In this document: piece after piece, positions 28,845 through 38,113 of the stretch
How positions within the stretch are numbered: position 1 is the first letter of the stretch
Layout: every line of letters starts with the position of its first letter
NCBI RefSeq assembly: GCF_003054445.1
Contig: NC_042507.1
Location: forward strand, 1,178,001 to 1,242,000
From: Pichia kudriavzevii
Taxonomy: Eukaryota; Ascomycota; Pichiomycetes; Pichiales; Pichiaceae
Direction: 5' to 3'
Length of the DNA stretch: 64,000 nt
The notes under the pieces: model-generated
The model's database searches: none
What the model saw: only the letters and a program-made list of their open reading frames with translations
Told to the model about the DNA's origin: nothing
Program-made: the position numbers and the translations under genes

Positions 28845-29891
28845 TCTTCACCCTTGGAACTTTTTTATTGGATATTTTTGATAACTTCCTGTGATTAACA
28901 AACGGGCTTTTACATCTCTATAGACACTTTAGTATATTCTAAATTACTTATATAGAGTCACCTACTAGTTTGGAGGCTGTACGATCAAACTAGATGTTTA
29001 TCCTACCCCTTTACCAAAATAGATGGTTTTCGCATTGGAACTTGTGGTTAACATAATGTTGAATTGTAACTACAGGACTGTCAACAAATTTTTAATCAGG
29101 AAAATATTTATACCCTGAATAATTGAAAGTTCATTTTTAATGTGAAGTATCAAATGCTTGTGAAACCAGTTTTTCCTTAACATGACACTTCCTCGTGTTA
29201 ATACAAAGTAAATATTATTCTATGACATACGTCTTGGAAAATTGGTTTGATTGATCCTTGCTTTTGCTTTGAAAAGTTTAACCACCTTCGTAGAAGCCCA
29301 ACTATTGCTAAGCTAAGTAAATAAAGAATTTTGTGGAATTTATCATATGAAATGTACCAGTGTATGAGAAAATAACTCCAGGATTAAAATTAGAATCTGG
29401 TTATTGTGTATTATTATTTTTTTTCCAAAACAGTGATTAAAAATCAAACTCCTGGGTATACTTAATGGGAATGAGTAACTTAAACACCCAAAAAATGTTA
29501 TGCCAGAAAAAAAATAGCAAATCAATTGTATTGAGAAACACTTACACAAGTTGGCTTCTACAGGTATCTATATAATAGAAAGAACTAAACTCACCTTATA
29601 TTCATATCTGTATTGGATGAAGCTCTTTAGTGTTCAAAAATGTAAGGCGCAGATTCTGTAACAGTATGGCTTATTTATTATTTTGTGCAACAAAATTTGT
29701 GTCATAATTTGTGTACTAACAAAGGGTCTAATAAACAAAAGCTTAACAATCTATGCCATTCAGAGGGTAAACAGGCACAAAACCGGCTTTCCTAAAACTT
29801 TTAAACGTTATTCGGCTATTAAAAAACAAAATTATACATAAAATTCCCAAGAAAAGAAGCAGTTTATACATCTGTAGTATTAGTCTCAAAT
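28845..29891. other. 1-kb gap between converging BPL1 and RPO21
   Basis: Both flanking genes end here, so 3' UTRs and terminators are expected. The sequence is A/T-rich, without an ATG frame worth calling. A lone TACTAAC (29714-29720, plus strand) resembles an intron branch site, but no donor, acceptor or coding frame goes with it. The gap is long for converging yeast genes; I see no tRNA or repeat in it. Confidence 0.5.
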
Positions 29892-32800
29892 TTACTTGTT
29901 AGCATCCGAATTAGAGGATGGATTATATTGAGGGGATGTTGGAGAATACTGAGGGGAAGTAGGAGAGTATTGAGGAGAAGTTGGAGAGTACTGTGGAGAA
30001 GTTGGTGAGTACTGTGGTGAGGTTGGGGAGTATTGAGGGGAAGTTGGTGAGTACTGTGGTGAGGTTGGGGAGTATTGAGGAGAAGTGGGAGAGTACTGTG
30101 GTGAAGTTGGAGAGTACTGTGGTGAGGTTGGTGAGTATTGAGGAGAAGTTGGAGAGTATTGTGGTGAAGTTGGAGAGTATTGTGGAGATGTCGGACTGTA
30201 GGAAGGGGATGTTGGGGAATATGAAGGTGAAGTAGGAGAATATGAAGGTGAAGTAGGAGAATATGATGGAGAAGTTGGGGAGTATGAAGGTGAAGTAGGA
30301 CTGTAGGCAGGGGAAGTTGGACTGTAGGCAGGGGAAGTTGGACTGTAGGCAGGGGAAGTTGGACTGTAGGCAGGGGAAGTAGGACTGTAGGCAGGGGAAG
30401 TAGGACTGTAGGCAGGGGAAGTAGGACTGTAGGCAGGGGAAGTAGGAGAATATGAAGGGGAAGTCGGACTGTAGCTTGGAGAGGTAGGTCCATAGCTAGG
30501 GGAGGTAGGTCCATAGCTTGGCGAAGTTGCACCATAGCCAAAAGGAGAAGTTGGCTGATATGCAGACATGTTTCCACTACCATACTCAGTGAACCCGCCA
30601 GATCTATCATCACCTGATCCTGCAGTGATAAGAGGCGAGAAGGCCACATTATCAGCTGCCATTGGGATGTCAATAATGTCATCTTTGAAATGATCATCAC
30701 CGTAAACAGTCATAGATCCCTTAGTATCCTTTGCAGTGGATATGACATCTACAGGATTCTCAGATGGTAGAGCAGCTAGCTTTTCATCATCTAAGTAGAC
30801 ATCAAATGATCCCGTACCAAAAGGAGCCATTTGACCCAAGATAATATTTTGAGAGACACCATCACAAGTGTCTAGTTCAGCAGATGCACCAGCGTCAAAA
30901 AGAATTTCAACAGTCTCTTCAAAAGAACATCTCATCAACGCACCAGTGTCATTTCTATTAAAACCATGTCTAGAAATAGCAATTAGATGTCCTTTGTAAG
31001 TCATTAAATCGACCAATAAGGCCAAATGTCTATAGTTAACATATGAACCATCGAATGCAATGACATTAAGAATCTCTTTGTACAATGCACTTCTCGCAGC
31101 TTCAATACCAAAAACAAACAAAATCTCAACGAAAGAGTTGGAGTATGTTCTCGTGGTATCAATGCCTTCAACGGTAATAACATCTGCAAGATTGATACCG
31201 TCAGTTTCTAGAACCCATTCTTGTTTCTTTGCAAAATCACCATCTTCGGCAATATACGTCTTATCGTACTTCATCATAAAAACTCTGGAAATTCCACTGA
31301 CACCTCTCAAAGTAATTGACTCTAACATTTGAGCTTCAAGTGCCTTCAACAACCCGTCTTCAGTATCTTCTTCTTCTTCATCTAAAGCCTTTTCTTCTCT
31401 GACGATTCTGCATCTGATGACCAATTTATCAGCATTATCTTCAGACCAAATAACAAAAAGATCATCACCAAAATTTTCCATAATTTTGGCAGCCACCTGC
31501 TGCATACTTAGCTGTTTATCCAACATTTTAGCTCTATCCAGTTCCAATCTAAGTAGCCAAGGAGATTGTTTATGTAGGTTTTCTTCCACCTTTTCATCAG
31601 GAATAGCAAAATATGCTTCAACAGTATCGAAATCCTCTTCTATAACAGTGGTTCTAGGATCTGGATCATAGTAGATTTCAGTGCATGCAGTGACGTTTTT
31701 AAGAGAAGTATGCTCAATTGCAGACTGAATACTCTTCGCTTTTTCAATATCGGTGGCATACTCTTCCTCCAAGTATACGGTCAAAGCTGGGGTCTTGAAG
31801 TTCTTTGCCACATTTAAAATTTCCTTTAATCTAGGAACACCCAAAGTAACGTTTTTAGAAGAAACACCCGCATAATGGAAAGTATTTAAAGTCATTTGGG
31901 TGGCAGGTTCACCAATAGATTGCGCGGCAACAACACCAACCATCTCACCAGGATTGACAAGTGATCTAGCGAATTGTTGTGCAATAGTACCAACAACCCA
32001 CTCAAACGCATCTTTGTTGAGTTTGTATTCTTCTAAAACTCGTCTAGTAGCCAATTTTGATCTAATTAAACATTGGAATAACAAAGTAGAATTTTCCCTT
32101 GCTTCAGTCAAACAACCACCGTCACCTCTGACAACAGTGAATTTTTTACATAATTCCTGAACACTTTTGACAATTTCTTCTATGGTTAGATCGCTAGCCT
32201 TGTAACGATCAACATGGAAAATTTGTTGAGCATTTTGAACAATTCTTCTAACGTTGACAGGTAATGGCCAATTATTTTCACCATCTGGGAACACTACAGT
32301 TCTTAAATATTCTCTGTCCTTTAGTAGTTGCTCATATTCTTCATCTAAAATTTTTTGCAATTTGATGTCCCCCAAAATTTCACTACCGTACTCAACAACA
32401 TCAGGACGAATGGATTTCTTCTCATCCATGAGATCAACACGGTATTTCTTTTCAAAGGCAGCATTAGAACCAGGTATGGTATCGACTGTTTGTTTTTCAA
32501 CAGTAGTTGCATCCAAACCATCTTCACCATAAATAAATTGAATGACATCACCCAAAGAGTTCCTGGTGGTACCATCATAATGCACCATGATATCTTCCAA
32601 TGCCTTCAAAAGACGTCTTTGAATATATCCGGTTTCTGCAGTTTTAACGGCAGTATCGATCAAACCTTCTCTACCGGCCATCGCATGGAAGAAGAATTCT
32701 TGTGGAGTTAGGCCCCGCAAGTATGAATTTTCAACAAAACCCTTTGATTCAGCGGAGTAATCATCAGTTGTGAAATGCGGTAATGAACGATCTGCAAAAC

Positions 32801-35230
32801 CAAAATTAATACGCTTACCTTCAACGATTTGCTGACCGACACAGGCAGACATCTGTGAAATATTGATATAGGAACCTTTAGAACCTGCAGTAACCATCTG
32901 TTTAACATTATTAGAGTCCTTCAAGGACGTTTCTGCAGATTTACCAGCAGCATCTCTAGCTTCATTCAAGATTTTAGAGACCTTTTGTTCAAAAGATTCT
33001 CTAAGAGTCATACCTGGTTCAGCTTCCAGTAAGTTCTTTTGTGCTTCACGAATGACTGTTTGAACTTTATCCTTAGCTTCCTTGATAGTCTCAGTAATGG
33101 TTTTCATAGTTTCTGGATCTGCGATCGCATCTCCAATACCGATCGAGAAACCATTATGAAGTAGCCAATAGTTCACAACTTTTTGGATGTTACCAAACAT
33201 CTTGGCACATGTTGTAGGGCCCTTTTCTCTCATAGTGGTATGAATCAATCCTCCGGCAGAGGCACCCACAGTTGCTTTATTAACAACACCAAACATGATT
33301 TCCCCATTGACGATTAACATTCCCGAATCCTTAGGCGATGTGAGTGATCCATCTAGCCTCTGCAGAAATATACCATTTGGAATACAAAGAGAAAGAATTT
33401 GTTTTCCCGACCAAAGAGGTTTTGGTTTCAAGATAGCCGGTTGAGGAACAACACCATCCCAATCTGGAATCCAATAGCACATATTCATAACTTGATCATA
33501 TTCTATAAATGTGTCTCTTAGTGTCATTTTTCTGACACCACACAATGTGTCTTGAACAATACCCATGACAGGCTTATTTGATTGCGGAGAAATGATCTGC
33601 AAAGGAACCGCACAAAGCTCGGATAGTTCAGCTCTGGTTTCGTAAGATTGAGGAACATGCAAGTTCATTTCATCACCATCGAAATCAGCATTGTAAGGTG
33701 ATGTAACGGATAAATTCATTCTGAATGTGGAATATGGCATAACTTTGACCCTGTGACACATCATAGACATCTTATGTAAAGAAGGCTGACGATTGAATAA
33801 CACCGGATCATTATCCATTAAATGACGTTCAACTTTCCAGCCATATTGAAGTTGAATATCACCCGCTCTTTTGTTAAATCTTAAGTCAATCCTGTCACCA
33901 TTTTCTCTAATAACATACTTGGCACCTGGGTGTTCATTGGGACCATTTCTGACCATTTCAGTTAACTTTTGAATATTATAAGGTGTAACAATCTCGGGAT
34001 AAGTTAGAGTCCTTGCAATAGATCTAGGAACACCAACTTGGTCTAACTCCAAGTTGGGGTCACCAGAAATGACTGTTCTGGCGGAAAAATCAACTCTCTT
34101 ACCCATCAAGTTACCTCTCAAACGACCCTCTTTACCCTTAAGACGAGCTCTAATAGATTTGATCGGTCTACCTGATTTCTGTAGAGCCTGCGGCTGACCA
34201 GCAATATCATTATCCATATAAGTAGCAACATGATATTGAAGTAATGCTTCAAATTCACTTATAACATGCTGCGGTGAGCCATCCATTTCAAACTTCTGGA
34301 CATTAATATTCGCCTTTAGGATATCGGCCAATTTATATGTTAAATCATCTTCGGACCTTTTAGAGTCGGTAAACGCAACTGATGGCCTAACAGGAGGAGG
34401 CGGAACTGGTAAAACAGTTAAGAGCATCCACTCAGGTCTTGCCCATTCTTCGTTAAAACCCAATCTATGACAATCCTCTGGTGATATATGCCTGAAAACA
34501 TTGAGAATATCGGATGCTGTTATTTGTCTTCTTTCTAGATTTTCAGTCTCCTCATCAACGTTAGATTTTTTCCAAGTACCCCATAACTTTAGTCCGTCTT
34601 TCCTTATAGATGGCTGGACACTACCGCACCCTCCTCTTCTATGGCGATGAATGCCTTCATCATCCTCATCATCATCAGAATCTTCAGGGGGGTCGACATC
34701 ACAAACCATCTTGGTCTTACATAATGTCCAAACAGCATTAAACCTTTTCTTAGGATCTCTAATTTTGATTGCGGCTCTATATTGTGGATTCGTGTTTTCA
34801 TCCAGCAATATTTTACCACAGTTCATACAAATACATTCACAGACTTTCTTTATTTTTGCAAGGAAACCTATATGAAAAACAGGCTTAGCCAATTCAATAT
34901 GGCCGAAATGTCCTGGACACTCTTGCATATCCTCCGAACATGTTTGACATCTAAAGTTCCTATCAATTGATCCCAGCCGAGGGTCATTTAATCCACCTTC
35001 TCTAGGTTTCATAGTCACGGGATCCATGATTTCCGGATACTCAATTTTTGCAACAGATATTGCTCTTGCTTCTTCTGGAGAAAAAAGACCAAATTGAACC
35101 TATAGACATAAATGAGAAAAAAATATAGTTAGTAAACTGTCTCTTAATTAACTGTGATGAAATGTAAAGGAATTTTACTTACTTCTTGAACTGTCCTTAA
35201 TGGTGCACTGGAATATGGAAATCTGCTCAT
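29892..35230 (-). CDS. RPO21: RNA polymerase II largest subunit Rpb1, two exons
   Basis: Catalytic subunit of RNA polymerase II. Exon 1 is 35230-35183 (16 codons, [16 protein letters not shown]) and exon 2 is 35099-29892; joining them gives 1751 residues and restores the family N-terminus ([20 protein letters not shown]). Visible landmarks are the clamp zinc sites ([25 protein letters not shown]), the active-centre [16 protein letters not shown] with its three metal-binding Asp, the bridge helix [20 protein letters not shown], the trigger loop [23 protein letters not shown], and a heptad-repeat C-terminal domain from about residue 1530. The first ATG of exon 2 alone (35027) would lose 40 conserved residues. 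It lies convergent with BPL1 and has a 1-kb upstream gap. Confidence 0.98.
29918..30545 (-). repeat. RNA polymerase II CTD heptad repeats, arranged in blocks
   Basis: The 21-bp repeat encodes YSPTSPx. In protein order there is one YGATSPS, two YGPTSPS, one YSPTSPS, seven YSPTSPA, five YSPTSPS and thirteen YSPTSPQ, then a YNPSSNS tail: 26 canonical repeats at positions 1-6. Residue 7 is uniform inside each block, and synonymous changes are few within the Ala block, which suggests stepwise tandem copying. Confidence 0.95.
35100..35182 (-). other. RPO21 intron (83 nt)
   Basis: On the minus strand it starts GTAAGT (35182-35177), has the exact yeast branch sequence TACTAAC (35134-35128) and ends TCTATAG at 35100. 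It falls between codons 16 and 17 without splitting a codon. The joined exons match the known Rpb1 N-terminus. Confidence 0.95.
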
Positions 35231-36290
35231 CTTTGTGTATTATACTATCTTAATATATGCAGCTGTTTTTAAGTTTTTTTTTCAGAATTTTTTTCAGATA
35301 ATGTTAAATCTAGTTAGGATGTATGGTTTTTTTAGATTTTTTGATAGTAAAGTTTATTCTTGTTTTTTTCTCTTAACCAAAATGAAATATAGTACAACTT
35401 AAAATAAAACAATAAAAGCGAAATGACAACCTGCTAGTTCTTGTCAATAAATGAAATTAGCCTTTCTTTCCTTGTGTTTCTGATTTTCAGAAAGAGGAGC
35501 AAAATTAATGAGGAACTGAAATGAAATAATATAAGCTTGTAACAATCAAGTAAATGAGTACAATCTTTTATTGTAAAACCTAAACCAAGTTTCAGATTTG
35601 TTTATAACTAATATAGTACTCAATTTAAATAACTTTAAGTTTGTTGGATTTGATTTGATTTGATTTTAACAAACTCGAAAATGAATGATGTTAGTATTCC
35701 AATCAAAATAAAATTCAAATGATCCTTGAGTTATTACTGAATGACAATATTAATGCGACTTCTGCAGCAGGTAGAACAATGTATATATACGTAATATATA
35801 TATATATATCAGTTGGGAGGGTATTGATCTATTGTTTTGTTTCAACTATTAAAGTGAAATTATAGATAATATATGAAAGTTATTCAGAACCTGAGTGTGT
35901 AACGTGTCGGTAATCAAACAAACAGATGGAAGAGTCTAATAAAAGTAGCTATTGCTAAGATAGAAGACAGTTCACAGATGGCAAACGAGTATGCTGGTCT
36001 TCGGATCCCGTAAATAATACAAGTAATGGATGTTGTTTCATCATTAAGATGTATCTATTTCATTTCGCCCTCGTCCAAATTCTGTGCACTGAAAATTTCC
36101 AGCTTATTGACACGCGCATTCCCACTGGCAGAGTCGATCGTCGTGCACATAAAAGAAAAAAGAGGCTCGGGTTGAGACACAGGAAATTTCCTATATCTTG
36201 TGATAACTTGAAGTTACATTCATCTTCTATACTTAGTTCTACAAAAACTGTCAGACTGATACTAGTTTGAATGGGGGTCTTTCGATAGGC
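35231..36290. other. 1.06-kb region upstream of RPO21
   Basis: Between the RPO21 start and the CPR6 stop, both on the minus strand. It holds the CPR6 3' end and the RPO21 promoter. Seen: a TTTGATTTGATTTGATTT run near 35648-35666, a TATATA-rich stretch near 35780-35810, a perfect TTTCTGA-TTT-TCAGAAA hairpin (35477-35493), and a G/C-richer patch near 36110-36180. A 73-codon frame at 36049-36270 has no recognisable product. No tRNA seen. Confidence 0.5.
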
Positions 36291-37397
36291 TCAGGCAAAA
36301 AATTTGCTGTATGCGGCCTTCTCCTTTGCTCTTCTCTTTTTGAGAGATTCCTTGGCTTCGGCGAGTGCCCTGGAAATACCGCTGTCAGATGGTTCGAGTT
36401 TGTGTGCTTCCTCAAAGTCTGAAATAGCATCCTCCTCGTTGTGACCCAGTAAATGCCCGTGACCCCTTCTAAAGTATGCCTTAGCTTTAGATTTGTTATC
36501 GAGTTGCTCACAATCCAAAGCCTCGGTGGCATATTTAATGGTATCCTGTGCATTCTTGAGCTTCATTGCCATCAACGAGGCATTCAATGTACAGGAAATT
36601 TGTAACTTCCAATAAGTAGCAATGTCTTCTTCTGTTAAATCATCGGGATGATACTCAGACATGTAACTTTGGGCTTTCTTGTATTTCTTCAATGCTGTTT
36701 TTATATCTCCCTTCTTGAAGCATTCAGTACCAATGTCTTTTATTGCTTCAACAGCCTTGAACACAGTTTCAGGTTGGTTGATGTCAACACTTGGTTCGTC
36801 CGCCAAGACATCTTCATAGGTATCACCTGAACCATCGGCCAAGTGTAATGGATCACCCTCGGTTAAAATTCCGCAAGCAATAACTTTGCAATCCTTTACT
36901 GGTTTATCAGAAGGACCAGTTTCGGTTCTTTCAACTTGCCTGACAACTGATTTCCCTGCAATAACTTTTCCGAAAACAACGTGCTTACCATCTAAATGTG
37001 GGGTCTTTACAGTGGTAATAAAAAATTGGGAGCCATTAGTATTTGGCCCGGCGTTGGCCATAGACAGTAGGAATGGTTGATCATGCTTCAATTGAAAATT
37101 CTCATCGTCAAACTTCTCCCCATAAATCGAGCTACCGCCAGTACCATTGAAATTTTCATAATCACCACCCTGAATCATAAAGTCTTTAATTACTCGGTGA
37201 AATATTGTGTCCTTGTATCCAAATCCTTTTTCACCTGTACACAAGGCCCTGAAATTAGCTGCCGTCTTTGGTGTGATATCATCAAATAATTCAAATGCAA
37301 TACGCCCAATAGTTTCATCTCCAATTGCTACATCAAAGTAGACTCTTGTACGTTGTTGTTGTTGTTGTTGCTGCTGCTTTTCTTCTTCTCTAGACAT
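36291..37397 (-). CDS. CPR6: Cyclophilin-40 type peptidyl-prolyl isomerase, Hsp90 co-chaperone
   Basis: 368 residues from the ATG at 37397 (a TTG two codons upstream is not a start). Residues 1-20 carry a poly-Gln tract of eight (CAG/CAA repeat). The cyclophilin domain follows ([45 protein letters not shown]). The residue that binds cyclosporin in CypA (Trp) is His ([12 protein letters not shown]), as in Cyp40 proteins. The C-terminal half is a three-TPR domain ([40 protein letters not shown]) that binds the Hsp90 MEEVD tail. Cpr6 and Cpr7 are paralogues in S. cerevisiae; Cpr6 fits better because it is heat-induced and a perfect heat-shock element lies upstream. Divergent from SMX2. Confidence 0.94.
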   Translation of the reverse strand: MSREEEKQQQQQQQQRTRVYFDVAIGDETIGRIAFELFDDITPKTAANFRALCTGEKGFGYKDTIFHRVIKDFMIQGGDYENFNGTGGSSIYGEKFDDENFQLKHDQPFLLSMANAGPNTNGSQFFITTVKTPHLDGKHVVFGKVIAGKSVVRQVERTETGPSDKPVKDCKVIACGILTEGDPLHLADGSGDTYEDVLADEPSVDINQPETVFKAVEAIKDIGTECFKKGDIKTALKKYKKAQSYMSEYHPDDLTEEDIATYWKLQISCTLNASLMAMKLKNAQDTIKYATEALDCEQLDNKSKAKAYFRRGHGHLLGHNEEDAISDFEEAHKLEPSDSGISRALAEAKESLKKRRAKEKAAYSKFFA

Positions 37398-37539
37398 TTT
37401 CAAGTCTTGCGGTTAAGCTTACCATCCGAGAGAACAGGCTAAAGGCTCTAATGAAATTACTCAGATTCTTTGCCATTCTTGATATGTTATGGGTATCTCT
37501 TAAATATGGTAACCCTGATAATTTCTCAATCTTCGCTAA

Positions 37540-37552
37540 GAATTTTCTAGAA
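37540..37552. promoter_or_regulatory. Heat-shock element between CPR6 and SMX2
   Basis: GAAttTTCtaGAA is a perfect three-unit alternating HSE for Hsf1. It lies 143 bp upstream of CPR6 and 90 bp upstream of SMX2. CPR6, an Hsp90 co-chaperone, is the likely target. A further GAA follows at 37559-37561. Confidence 0.8.
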
Positions 37553-37641
37553 CAGCCTGAACATAAACAGACTTCGGTAGGCTTCATTTTTCCTAAGCTC
37601 TAGGGAAAAGAAACCAAAGACACCAAGAGAAAACCAATATT

Positions 37642-37866
37642 ATGGTTGCTGTTCCAGAACTCAAAAACTATCTTGGTAAAGAGATCAGAATCGAGCTCAA
37701 CGGAAATAGAACTATTCAGGGAAAATTAGGAGGTTTTGATTTTTTCTTGAATTTAACAGTCAATGAATGTGTGGAAATAAAGTCACCAAAGACGAAACCA
37801 GAATACATAACCCTTGGTCAGTGCATTGTTAGAGGTAACTCTGTGATTAACATTGAATTGGTTTGA
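37642..37866 (+). CDS. SMX2: Sm core protein G of spliceosomal snRNPs
   Basis: 74 residues, the size of SmG. One of the seven Sm proteins that form the ring on U1, U2, U4 and U5 snRNAs. Sm1 motif: IRIELNGNRTIQGKLGGFDFF with NLTVNE; Sm2 motif: IVRGNSVINIEL, containing the RG dipeptide of the RNA-binding loop. The N-terminus MVAVPELKNYLGKEI matches SmG and not SmF or LSm7. The ATG at 37642 follows an A-rich leader. It shares its promoter with CPR6. In S. cerevisiae SMX2 and IES1 lie within a few genes of each other on chromosome VI, and IES1 is next here. Confidence 0.95.
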   Translation: MVAVPELKNYLGKEIRIELNGNRTIQGKLGGFDFFLNLTVNECVEIKSPKTKPEYITLGQCIVRGNSVINIELV

Positions 37867-38113
37867 TATTTACTAGATTATCTGAGACGGCATAGAAGGA
37901 ACAATGAAAGTTGTTTGAGAGAGTAAATAGTGTATATAGCGTTGCGCATAACATGTATTTTTAGAGATTTTTTATAACGAGGTCCAAAAATCTATTGGTT
38001 TTACAAAACAACTATAGGATGGTTTATACTCTTATAAATTAGAATACCTTAGTAAAAAAACTCGAAATAGAGATATTATATGTACAAAAAAGTTGCTTTG
38101 AAATTCGATAAAC

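Noticed and set aside
29714-29720. TACTAAC branch-site sequence in the BPL1-RPO21 gap
   Set aside because: No donor, acceptor or coding frame accompanies it on the plus strand.
36391-36398. B-box-like GGTTCGAG in CPR6, and GGTTCGAC in SMC1 near 51049
   Set aside because: Both are inside well-conserved coding sequence with no A box or T tract; chance matches.
37390-37587. 65-codon minus-strand frame with CLCSGCSRK overlapping the CPR6 start
   Set aside because: It begins upstream of the heat-shock element, so it is unlikely to be in the CPR6 mRNA, and overlaps the CPR6 start codon in another frame.
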